NCBI GenBank assembly: GCA_025360005.1 | Contig: JANYDA010000032.1 | Span: forward strand, 1-64,000 | Length of the DNA stretch: 64,000 nucleotides | Direction: 5' to 3' | From: Fibrobacteria bacterium | GTDB taxonomy: Bacteria > Fibrobacterota > Fibrobacteria > UBA11236 | Part shown: positions 54,306-62,428 of the stretch, piece after piece | How positions within the stretch are numbered: position 1 is the first letter of the stretch | Layout of the letters: each line of letters begins with the position of its first letter | Notes under the pieces: generated by a model | Databases searched by the model: none | Told to the model about the DNA's origin: nothing | What the model saw: only the letters and a program-made list of their open reading frames with translations | Position numbers and translations under genes: made by a program

Positions 54306-55586
54306 TCAACCTGGCGGCACCCGCACATTCCTCATGATCCAACCCAGCCACGCCCTCACCGTGGACGCCCTGCGGCCCGGCGTGGACGCGCCCAATCCGG
54401 TGTGTGCGCGGATGACATCCGCCAATTCACCGGTGGCGATCTTCTCCGCACGGAATCCCCGCTCCATCAGCAGCTTAAGCGATGCGCGCAAGCTTGGGAC
54501 TGAAAGCATGCAGGCGAGCAGGCCCCTGGTCCTATCGGCCCGGGAGCGAAGCGCGTTGAACGCCCCTCCTGCAGACGTGCACTGGAAGGAGCCGCCCTGG
54601 CGCCGCAACAACCCAAGGTAGCACGCGGCATTGGCGTAATAATCGCCCTGCCGCTCATCGAACCCGAAGGATTCGCCGATCCCGGCTTTGGTAACCTCGC
54701 TGTTACCTGCCGCCCGCACGACATCGACCACCTTGTCCAAATCGTTGGCCTGAGGGAAGACCCCCTCCGGCTCCGGTCCGGGTTGCGCGCCCGCCAGCAT
54801 GGCGTTGAAATCGACGTCCGCGCGCGGCTCTTCCAGGCAATAAGCGTGGTTGCGTACCACCCGCAGGTCCCCGAAGCCCCCGCCGAACGCGAATTCGCTG
54901 AGAAAGTACTGGTCGTTGCTATAGGTGAAGAAGATCGGGATTACGCGCTTGCGCGTCAAGGCCGACCAATGCAGATACGGATACCACAATTGGCGGATGT
55001 GGAAATCCTCGCGCCGGCCGCGCTTGGCCTCGATCAAATAGACGGCATCTTCCCCTTCGTAGCCGGCATCCACCTCGATTTGCACGCGGGACACGTCCAC
55101 CGGCGGCCCGTCCAGCGGAGTAGGAAACGCGAAACTCCCCGAGAACAGGCGGCCCCGCAAAGTCATGCGCATGGCCGCATCGCCGCAAAAGGCGGGCAAC
55201 AATCCGGCCAGGTAAGCGAAGTCCAGGGCCTGGGACTCGCTGGCATCCTGTCCGCGGGGAAAGGTATCATAGCGGTTCAGATCCGCCTGGGATTGGAACC
55301 TGCGTACCGGCGGAGTTACCTCCGCCGGGAAGCGGAAAAAACTTTTCTGGGCGGGATCCGGGAACAGGACGTAGTGGCCGTTGCGGACCGGAAACAGCGC
55401 CAACGCCTTTTCGGCCAGGATGGCCGGACGCTCCGCCAAGGTGTCGATCTTGGCCATCAGGCGGGGCTCCCGGCCTCCGAACGCTTTCAACTGGTCCGCG
55501 CTCACCCTGAAAATCCCGTCCCGGGCCAGGGTTTCCTCCACCGGCATCCGCTGGAAAACCCTCTGCCAGGCTTCGTCGCGTTCCAT
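54306..55586 (-). CDS. Type II restriction endonuclease (PD-(D/E)XK type)
   Basis: 426 residues. A nuclease core is visible at about residues 168-200: V-Q-I-E-V-D-A-G (Asp173) and Y-L-I-E-A-K-R-G (Glu186, Lys188), spaced as in PD-(D/E)XK enzymes and followed by H-I-R-Q-L-W-Y-P-Y. The last 120 residues look like a winged-helix DNA-recognition region. The start overlaps the methylase stop (TGATG), so the pair is translationally coupled with the methylase first, which suits a restriction system that must protect its host. Cleavage site unknown. Together they would cut unmodified incoming DNA. Confidence 0.82.
   Translation of the reverse strand: MERDEAWQRVFQRMPVEETLARDGIFRVSADQLKAFGGREPRLMAKIDTLAERPAILAEKALALFPVRNGHYVLFPDPAQKSFFRFPAEVTPPVRRFQSQADLNRYDTFPRGQDASESQALDFAYLAGLLPAFCGDAAMRMTLRGRLFSGSFAFPTPLDGPPVDVSRVQIEVDAGYEGEDAVYLIEAKRGRREDFHIRQLWYPYLHWSALTRKRVIPIFFTYSNDQYFLSEFAFGGGFGDLRVVRNHAYCLEEPRADVDFNAMLAGAQPGPEPEGVFPQANDLDKVVDVVRAAGNSEVTKAGIGESFGFDERQGDYYANAACYLGLLRRQGGSFQCTSAGGAFNALRSRADRTRGLLACMLSVPSLRASLKLLMERGFRAEKIATGELADVIRAHTGLGASTPGRRASTVRAWLGWIMRNVRVPPG
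54691..54706. repeat. Exact GTAAC-N6-GTTAC palindrome, site 7
   Basis: In the restriction endonuclease gene, encoding G-N-S-E-V-T; full 18-base form GGTAAC-N6-GTTACC. Confidence 0.8.
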
Positions 55587-56512
55587 CAGGCTTTGTAGTT
55601 GGTGATGACGATTTCGTTGATGCGTCCGCGGTGCGCGGCTTTCGAATTGATGGACCGCGAGGCGGGCACGCGATAGATGGTGGACCGGTAGGAGGAGTAA
55701 AGGTTCTCGAAAAAATCGTCCTTGGGATCAGAGTTCTTGGGATCGGAATTGCTCAACATCTGGTAGATCCCCTGGCGATGCAAGGCTGTGAACATCGCCG
55801 CCAATCTGGCCTGCTCCGCGTCCCCGAAAGGAAGTTTGCTGTATGACGTGAAGCTCGACGTGCTGCTGATGGGCCGGTAGGGAGGATCATAATAGATGAA
55901 GGATCCGGTTTTGAAAGGGGCATCCGTGCGGCCCAGGTAACCGAAGTCGCCCCAGCGGATGGTGGCCTTGGCCAGCAGCTTGGCGGCCCCGCGCAGGTTC
56001 TCGGCATCCACGATGGTAGGCCTGACGTATTTGCCGAACGGTACGTTGAATCCGCCGGCCCGGTTGACGCGGAACAGGCCGTTGTAGCACGTCTTGTTCA
56101 GGAAAAGGATCTGCGACGCGCGTTCCACCCAAGCCTGCGAATACTTGCGGAAGTCCATTCCCGGCCGCGCGGAGTTCAACTCCTCCCGCACCCGCAAGTA
56201 GCGCGCCTTCCTCTTCGCCTCCCCCAGCTTCAGGTAGTCCCTCTCCATCTGCTCCAATACGCTGATGAGCGGCTCCGTAGCGCGGCGCACCGTTTTGTAC
56301 AGAAGCACCAGCTCCTCGTTCGCGTCCATCAAATAGGCGGAGTCGATGGGGAACTTCTGCATTACGTGAAAGAACATGGCGCCACCGCCCAGAAAAGGCT
56401 CGAAGTAATTGCGCACGCTCCCGTCCCGCAGGGCCTTGGGAAAATAGCCGGAAAGCTTGTCCAGCAGTTGGCCTTTGCCGCCGGCCCATTTCAGGAATGG
56501 CCTTACGCTCAC
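55586..56512 (-). CDS. Adenine-specific DNA methyltransferase (Dam/D12 class)
   Basis: 308 residues from GTG 56512. SAM-binding motif L-K-W-A-G-G-K-G-Q-L (7-16), F-E-P-F-L-G-G-G-A-M-F-F (38-48), the family segment L-F-L-N-K-T-C-Y-N-G-L-F-R-V-N-R-x-G-x-F-N-V-P-F-G (137-160) and catalytic D-P-P-Y (209-212) identify an N6-adenine enzyme of the alpha class, to which Dam and DpnM belong. GATC recognition is therefore possible but not proven. It begins four bases after the KimA-like permease gene and overlaps the endonuclease gene. Confidence 0.93.
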   Translation of the reverse strand: MSVRPFLKWAGGKGQLLDKLSGYFPKALRDGSVRNYFEPFLGGGAMFFHVMQKFPIDSAYLMDANEELVLLYKTVRRATEPLISVLEQMERDYLKLGEAKRKARYLRVREELNSARPGMDFRKYSQAWVERASQILFLNKTCYNGLFRVNRAGGFNVPFGKYVRPTIVDAENLRGAAKLLAKATIRWGDFGYLGRTDAPFKTGSFIYYDPPYRPISSTSSFTSYSKLPFGDAEQARLAAMFTALHRQGIYQMLSNSDPKNSDPKDDFFENLYSSYRSTIYRVPASRSINSKAAHRGRINEIVITNYKA

Positions 56513-56516
56513 GGCC

Positions 56517-58553
56517 TCAAGCCCTCATCTTCACACGCACGGGCATGATGATGAAAGGGATCCCCAGATGATATAGCCGACGCTGCACGGCAAAGACCAC
56601 GTTGTTGTGGAACAGGCGGGACAGGAAGGATTCCTCCGGGAAAACCAGTTGGCCCATGAAGAAAACCGAGTGCGGAAACCGCTCCAGGATCCCGGGAGCC
56701 AGGTTGGCGCTGCCTTCCACCACATCGTGGGACAAGGCGGAAATGCCTTCGCCGTAATAGCCGTGGCGGCGGATGAACTCCACGTAGCCGTCCAATTCCT
56801 TGTTCACGTGCGCCTGCAGGTTGTCCACTTCGTCCGAACCCTTGTAGAGGCCGGCGTCTATGAGGCCTATCTCCACGAAGACGAAATTCTTGTAGATGCC
56901 GCCGAACAGGCGGATGATGCTGAAAAGGGTATGCAGGCCCAAACCGTTGAATCCGCCCACCAGCATCACGGCGGTGCGGGCCTTGGGATCGAACTTGGGT
57001 TCCGGCGAGGGTTCATCCCGGTTGGGGGCGTCTCCTTTGACGATCCTGGAAATGGCGCCGTTCTGGGAATGGTGCGCGGCCAGCACCAGATTATCCATGC
57101 GCTTCAGCATCTTGGCGATATTGCCGTAATGCCGTTTGACGAACAGGGCGATGGCGACCAGGGATCCCGTGAACACCAAGGCCAGCCAACCGCCGTCATG
57201 GAACTTGAGGAAAGTCACCGCGCCCAGGATGGATACGCACAAGGCCAGGCCTACGCCGTTGACGGCGAGCTTGCGCTTCCATTTGTCCTCCCGGCGCCGC
57301 GTGGTGATCCAATGGCGCACCATGCCCAATTGCGAAAGGACGAAGGTAATGAAGACGGTGATGACATAAAGCACGGACAGGAACTCCACCGAGCCGCCGG
57401 TAACGGCCACCATCACCACCGCGGCCGCGCCCATCAGGAGGATGCCGTTCTGGCTGACCAGGCGATCGCTGAGCAAGGTGAATTTGGTGGGATACCAATG
57501 ATCCAGGGCCATGTTGGCCAGCACGCGCGGGCCGCCCATGAATCCGGCTTGGGCCGCGGCGAACAGGATGGCCGCTTCCGAGAACAGGGACACTTGCACG
57601 AACAGGGTGCCGGCCTTGCCGCCCCACGCGGCCGTGGCCTTTTGGAACAGCACAGCGTTCAAAGTCTTGCCGGGCTCCGGGCTCACCTTGAAGAGGAGGT
57701 AGGCCACCATCAGCCCCAATACGGTGAAAGCCAGCGAGACCGAGATGTAGACCATGGTACGTTTGCCGGTCTGGACCTTGGGCTCGCGCAGAATGGGCAG
57801 GCCGTTGCTGACCGCTTCGATGCCGGTATAGGTGGAACCGCCCATGCTGTAGGAGCGCATGATCAAGAGGAACATCCCCACCACGCCCAACTCGGACATG
57901 GAGTTGCGCGTATCCTGGACGGTGGATTGCACCAAAGCCGGGATGTCCCCCGCGTGCACGTACAAGGCGTACAGGATGAGGAACGCATGGGTGATCAGGA
58001 AGACGACGAAAATGGGCACCAGCACCTGGATGGATTCCTTGGCCCCGCGCAGATTCAGAACCGAGAGCATCACGATGCCCATTATGGTGGCTTCCAGCTT
58101 GTAACGGTGCCAATCCGGGGGCAGGAAACTGAAGATGGCGTCCGCCCCCGCTGCAATGGAAATGGTCAGGGTGAGGATATAATCGATGAGCAGGGCGCAG
58201 CCGCAAATCATGCCCAGGGTGGGGTTGAGCAGTTTGCTCGCCACTACGTAGCCGCCGCCGCCATTGGGGAACAGTTCGATGATTTGCGAGTACCCGGCAC
58301 TGATGATAAAGATGGTGAGGGCGGTGGCCAAAGCCACCACGATTCCCAAGTGCGGATGCGCCCCCAAGGCGAGGAAGGCGTTCTCCGGGCCATAGCTGGA
58401 GCTGGAAAGGCCGTCCGCGCCCAGACCCACCCAGGCGAAAAAAGCGATCAGGGTGATGCTATGGAAGGATCTCTTGTCCGCGGGATTGAGCGCATTCCCG
58501 AGGATGAGGATTTTCAGTTTTTGAAAGGGATTTAAGCGGGGCGATTCGGGCAT
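56517..58553 (-). CDS. KimA/YdaO-like APC-superfamily permease (probable K+ importer)
   Basis: 678 residues with about 12 membrane segments up to about residue 455 and a cytoplasmic domain of about 200 residues. The text closely follows Bacillus KimA: S-S-S-S-Y-G-P-E near the start, G-Y-S-Q-I-I-x-x-F-P-N-G-G-G-G-Y-V-V, L-L-I-D-Y-I-L-T-L-T-I-S-I-A-A-G-x-D-A-I and L-N-L-R-G-x-x-E-S. KimA is a proton-coupled potassium importer controlled by cyclic di-AMP through its C-terminal domain. Whether this protein is so controlled is unknown; annotation as an amino-acid permease is the alternative. The start lacks a clear ribosome site. An extended -10-like TGCTATATT lies about 60 bases upstream. Confidence 0.82.
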   Translation of the reverse strand: MPESPRLNPFQKLKILILGNALNPADKRSFHSITLIAFFAWVGLGADGLSSSSYGPENAFLALGAHPHLGIVVALATALTIFIISAGYSQIIELFPNGGGGYVVASKLLNPTLGMICGCALLIDYILTLTISIAAGADAIFSFLPPDWHRYKLEATIMGIVMLSVLNLRGAKESIQVLVPIFVVFLITHAFLILYALYVHAGDIPALVQSTVQDTRNSMSELGVVGMFLLIMRSYSMGGSTYTGIEAVSNGLPILREPKVQTGKRTMVYISVSLAFTVLGLMVAYLLFKVSPEPGKTLNAVLFQKATAAWGGKAGTLFVQVSLFSEAAILFAAAQAGFMGGPRVLANMALDHWYPTKFTLLSDRLVSQNGILLMGAAAVVMVAVTGGSVEFLSVLYVITVFITFVLSQLGMVRHWITTRRREDKWKRKLAVNGVGLALCVSILGAVTFLKFHDGGWLALVFTGSLVAIALFVKRHYGNIAKMLKRMDNLVLAAHHSQNGAISRIVKGDAPNRDEPSPEPKFDPKARTAVMLVGGFNGLGLHTLFSIIRLFGGIYKNFVFVEIGLIDAGLYKGSDEVDNLQAHVNKELDGYVEFIRRHGYYGEGISALSHDVVEGSANLAPGILERFPHSVFFMGQLVFPEESFLSRLFHNNVVFAVQRRLYHLGIPFIIMPVRVKMRA

Positions 58554-58653
58554 GGAAGATCAGGAAAACGATTCGGTCCAATCCGTTGCCAGGCTCTCCA
58601 TTGATGGGGCGAAAATATAGCAAAGGTTGGGCGAATTTTTTAAGATTACGGAT

Positions 58654-58740
58654 GGAGATGTGGCAGAGTGGTCTATTGCGTCTGATTCGAAATCAGAAGT
58701 CCGTGAAAGCGGTCCGGGGGTTCGACTCCCTCCATCTCCG
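58654..58740 (+). tRNA. tRNA-Ser (anticodon CGA)
   Basis: 87 bases: acceptor GGAGATG with CATCTCC, anticodon loop TTCGAAA, the long variable arm of serine tRNAs, T-loop TTCGACT, discriminator G. CCA is not encoded (TAT follows), unlike both tRNA-Glu genes here. It reads UCG. Confidence 0.95.
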
Positions 58741-58876
58741 TATTATCGACCCCGCATCTTAGGATCCCACAAAAAGCTGCGACGCACCGGGGGCGAAGAT
58801 CCGCCCATCCCTGTTGGTAAATAGGACCCCCATGGGTTCCGGCCCCACGCCCCGCGGCCCGTAGGTAACCGGAAGA

Positions 58877-59401
58877 TTACCTGGTAATCCGGAAGTACCC
58901 GTCGGAAAAATCCTGATAGGATTCATTGTTGTACCAGGCGATGCGGATGCGTACGGAATCGGAGACCAGGGAAAATTTGGAACCGAAGCCGGCCTCCAGC
59001 GAATCCGGGATCGGGAAGCGGATGCGGCATTTCGCGCGGGGATTGACGCTCCGGGGGGGAAGCCCGGGTAGTATCACCCGCTTGAGGGTTCCGTTCACGG
59101 TCACGGCCAATTGCACCAGGGCTTCCGAATCATTGACTCCGCTGGCCACCACCACTTCCAGGGTGTCCCCCACTTTGAAAACCTCCCCGCCGTTAGGAGA
59201 GATGACGCGGTAATGGCCTTGCTCGGTGGAATCCAGGAACACCTGGTTGCCCAACTCCGGGCAACTGGCTTCCTTGGGGGCCGCAGAGGTGCCGCTATTG
59301 CAGGCCGCTATCGACAAGGCCGCAAGCACGCATCCCGCTCCGGCAAAGCGGCGGATGGCCTTCGCGGCCGGGGATCCCGGCGACCGACGGCGCGCTCGCA
59401 T
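58877..59401 (-). CDS. Small lipoprotein coupled to the vWA protein
   Basis: 174 residues from ATG 59401, which overlaps the vWA gene's stop as TGATG; an ATG four codons earlier is possible. After a very basic start the signal ends L-S-I-A-A-C, a good lipobox. The mature part has one Ig-like or beta-sandwich domain with V-I-S-P-N-G-G-E-V-F-K-V-G-D-T-L-E-V, a motif common in extracellular Ser-Thr-rich anchored Ig domains, and ends D-G-Y-F-R-I-T-R. Coupled translation suggests that it works with the vWA protein, perhaps as its outer-membrane partner. Confidence 0.82.
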   Translation of the reverse strand: MRARRRSPGSPAAKAIRRFAGAGCVLAALSIAACNSGTSAAPKEASCPELGNQVFLDSTEQGHYRVISPNGGEVFKVGDTLEVVVASGVNDSEALVQLAVTVNGTLKRVILPGLPPRSVNPRAKCRIRFPIPDSLEAGFGSKFSLVSDSVRIRIAWYNNESYQDFSDGYFRITR

Positions 59402-62163
59402 CAATCGAACCATCCCGTATTATTGCTTTGGCAACAGGTGCGCAGAAATCCGAACTTGGTGTACTTGGTAGTGGAGGAAGCCCGGGCGCCGGTCTTGAAA
59501 TTCTTCCCATAACGGAACACGGCCCTAAGCACGTAGGCGCCCGTGCCTACCCTTTGGCCCGATTCGGTCTGGCCCGTCCAGATGATGCGTTGCACGTATT
59601 GCGTCTGGTTGGGATCCTTGTTGGCGTCCTCCTGCTTCTCCAAAAGCCGCAGGTCCGCTTCCTCAACCGCGCCCGATCCATGCGTGACCAGCTGGCCCAG
59701 GTTGGAGTAGATGGTGAACTCGTAGGTTACCGGTTGCTTGGTGACGATATTGATGACGGAGCCCGTGAACAGGTCTCCCTGCAATGGGGAACAGCTTCCG
59801 CATTTGCCGTTGCCATCGCCGGGGATGGGATAACCTTTGGAGTCCACGGGGATGAAGAGCACGCCGTTATCCGGGGAAGCCGCGGCGCCCTTGGCGTCCG
59901 ATTTGGATCCATTGGCGAAGGTGACGAAGAAATCGGAAACGGTCTGGCTGGGAGCCGGCCCGCCCATGGGCGTGAAGATCAGGGACACGGGCGCCAGACC
60001 GGACAGGTCCCGGGTCTCGCCGTTGTCATTGATGGCGATGGAATCCCCTCCCACCGGTTTGAACGACGCCTGGGGGGACAGATTGAATGCGTAGTTCAGC
60101 GCATCCACCTTTTCGATGCTGGTGATGGGGATGTCCTTGGCCGTGAAGACGACGGTATCGCGCTTGAATAGGATGGGCTCCCGGAAGGGTTCCGCCAGGG
60201 CGATGGGTTCGGAGTAGGTGGCGACCACCCTCGCATGCCCATCCGATTTGTCCGTGCCCACCTCCGCGCGTACGATCACGGGCGGCACGGAATCGTCCAC
60301 GCGGAACGTCCCGTCCGGCATGGGGATGTCCAATTGCTTGAAGGTGCGTCCGCTGGAATCGGGATTGGCCACCGAGGTCACGCCAAAGGGAAAAGGCTCC
60401 GCCAGCGTAACGATTAGGCTGGACCGGTCTTTGGATCCGTCGGCGTTGGCGCCGAAGCCGATATCCCCGTTCGCCGCCGCGGCCGTGCGTTCAGCGCTAA
60501 CGCCCGCGGCATCGATGATACTGAATTGCAGCTTTTCCGGCAACGCGGCCAGGACTTCCAGGTAATGGATGGTAACGGTTTCGATACGGCCGTCATGATC
60601 GAGATCCCGGTAGGCGGCCTTGTCGAAATCGGGACCGTATTTGACTTTCACCCGGGCCTGCGCGCTGTCCTCGCGGATGTACGGATTGTGGTAGCTGACG
60701 ATGACGAATTCCCCGTGGTCCACCTGCACGCGATCATCGCCCGGGGTCTTCTTCACCGTCTGGTGCTGGAAAGGCTCCGACCCGGACCAGGTGGAATCCT
60801 TGCGGTTGGAGGCGTTGTTGGGCACGCTTTCCAAATCCTGTTGCGAGGTGACGCCGCTCTTGGTGCGTATGATGATGGCGAAGGAATCCACTTGCGCGGC
60901 CGTGGTGAGCGAATACCTGGCGGCGGAATCGTTGATGGTGAAGGGCAGTCCCAGCAAGTTGAGGGCTTCGCCTTTGGCATTGTAGAGGATAAGCTTGGGA
61001 AGATCGCGGCATTGCGTTTCCAGGCCGTCGAAATAGGGGCCGGTAGCGGTGCGCTCGATCTGGAAATGGACGTCCTGGGTGGTGCCGCCGTAGCCGTACT
61101 CGGTCTTGACCACGATATCGTTCACGCCCTTGGCCAGTTCCAATGGGCCGGGCATATGCAAGACGAATGCGCCGGAATCCGGCAAGGGCAAATGATCGGC
61201 TGCGTTCACTTCAAAGGCGATGGAATCGGTTTTGTTGAACACGGTGGTCAAAGTGGGAGAGGCGTGTCGGAACAGCTTCTTGGCCAGATCGTCCGTGAGG
61301 ATCTTGGCGAGTTGGCTCACATCGCTGATGTTGAAGAAAAGCCCGCCGGTCTTATCGGACACGTCCTGCATATCCTGGTAGTTGTCCTTGTTGTCTCCCA
61401 GAAAGATGCTGTGCACAACCGGCAAGTCGTTCCAGAAGGTTTTATAGGTGTAAGGATCGCCGTCCGGACGTTGGGGGTAATTGGGCCGCCCATCCGAAAC
61501 GAAGATTATGAATTGCTCGCTTTTGGGCTTGCGGGAGCTTCCCAGCAAATCCAAGGCGGCCCGGAAAGCCGCGGTATAATTGGTCTGGCCGCGATCTTCC
61601 ATGACGATGGAAGCTTTGATGCTGTCGAGGGTCGCCGCGGTCAGGGGAAGCAATTTGTCGGACTTGGCTTCCGCGGTCTGGGAAAAGGTCACCACTCCCA
61701 CGTTCACGCCTTTGCCGCCCTTGGCCAGGGCGCTGTCCAGAAAGGTCCGCAAAGCCGGGCCCCGCAAGCGATGCGGATCGCCGCTGATGCAACCCGGATC
61801 GCTTTTTTCCACCGATGGATCCGGACACCAATGCGCCACTCCCGCGCCATCCGTGAAGGAGCTGTCCATAGAGCCGGTGTTGTCCATGATGAGTACGATG
61901 TCGGGCGCGGTGGTGTAGTTGAAGGACGAATCGCATATCTGGAAACCGTCCCTCCCGATGGCGGCGGCATCGATGGGAACCTTTATCGTGACGCCTTCGA
62001 TCTTGGCCTTGTCCAGGCAGCGCATGGCCGGCTTCGCTTCGCAGATGCGTTCCTGCTCTCCGCTTTGCGCGAAAGCGCCGGCGGCGAATAAGGATAGGCC
62101 AACCGCTCCGCACAAAGCTGCGGCCATCCTGCATGAGGATGTGGGGAATACGGAATTGAACAT
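59401..62163 (-). CDS. Secreted von Willebrand factor A domain protein with FlgD-like C-terminus
   Basis: 920 residues from ATG 62163, which has AGGAG four bases upstream and gives a normal signal peptide ending A-G-A-F-A-Q; the open frame continues 43 codons further upstream without such support. The vWA domain (about residues 85-310) carries the metal site D-N-T-G-S, then T-N-Y and a third acidic loop S-D-G-R-P-N. Several Ig-like domains follow. The last 100 residues resemble the FlgD/sorting-type fold (T-I-Y-S-N-L-G-Q-L; W-T-G-Q-T-E-S-G-Q-R-V-G-T-G-A-Y-V-L). Cysteine-rich segments flank the vWA metal site. It is a likely surface adhesion or assembly protein. Confidence 0.85.
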   Translation of the reverse strand: MFNSVFPTSSCRMAAALCGAVGLSLFAAGAFAQSGEQERICEAKPAMRCLDKAKIEGVTIKVPIDAAAIGRDGFQICDSSFNYTTAPDIVLIMDNTGSMDSSFTDGAGVAHWCPDPSVEKSDPGCISGDPHRLRGPALRTFLDSALAKGGKGVNVGVVTFSQTAEAKSDKLLPLTAATLDSIKASIVMEDRGQTNYTAAFRAALDLLGSSRKPKSEQFIIFVSDGRPNYPQRPDGDPYTYKTFWNDLPVVHSIFLGDNKDNYQDMQDVSDKTGGLFFNISDVSQLAKILTDDLAKKLFRHASPTLTTVFNKTDSIAFEVNAADHLPLPDSGAFVLHMPGPLELAKGVNDIVVKTEYGYGGTTQDVHFQIERTATGPYFDGLETQCRDLPKLILYNAKGEALNLLGLPFTINDSAARYSLTTAAQVDSFAIIIRTKSGVTSQQDLESVPNNASNRKDSTWSGSEPFQHQTVKKTPGDDRVQVDHGEFVIVSYHNPYIREDSAQARVKVKYGPDFDKAAYRDLDHDGRIETVTIHYLEVLAALPEKLQFSIIDAAGVSAERTAAAANGDIGFGANADGSKDRSSLIVTLAEPFPFGVTSVANPDSSGRTFKQLDIPMPDGTFRVDDSVPPVIVRAEVGTDKSDGHARVVATYSEPIALAEPFREPILFKRDTVVFTAKDIPITSIEKVDALNYAFNLSPQASFKPVGGDSIAINDNGETRDLSGLAPVSLIFTPMGGPAPSQTVSDFFVTFANGSKSDAKGAAASPDNGVLFIPVDSKGYPIPGDGNGKCGSCSPLQGDLFTGSVINIVTKQPVTYEFTIYSNLGQLVTHGSGAVEEADLRLLEKQEDANKDPNQTQYVQRIIWTGQTESGQRVGTGAYVLRAVFRYGKNFKTGARASSTTKYTKFGFLRTCCQSNNTGWFD

Positions 62164-62399
62164 GCTGCTCCTAAGGCTTACCCATAACATAAACGCCCTG
62201 TTCATGCGCCTTTTTGCACCCTTGGCTGCGGAACCGGAACTTGGGGTTCCGAAGCCGGAGGCGTACCGAATGGGATGCAAAATCTTCTCCATGTTACGAT
62301 TCCATCCCTTACTCTGCGAGCTTCCGGATCAAAATAAATGCAATTGCGTCCACCCCCCTCGTTAAATCAAAGGTTGTCCGCAAATAGCGGCGGGCTCAG

Positions 62400-62428
62400 G
62401 CGATGGTCGTATGACCTTCGCTTTTTTT
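62400..62428 (+). terminator. Orphan plus-strand terminator
   Basis: GCGATGGTC-GTAT-GACCTTCGC (one mismatch) followed by seven T. All nearby genes are on the minus strand, so the transcript that it ends is unidentified. Confidence 0.6.

Noticed and set aside
19695-54706. GTAAC-N6-GTTAC as MatP matS or ParB parS sites
   Set aside because: matS is GTGAC-N3-GTCAC and parS is TGTTTCACGTGAAACA; neither spacing nor bases match. The motif is kept as unidentified.
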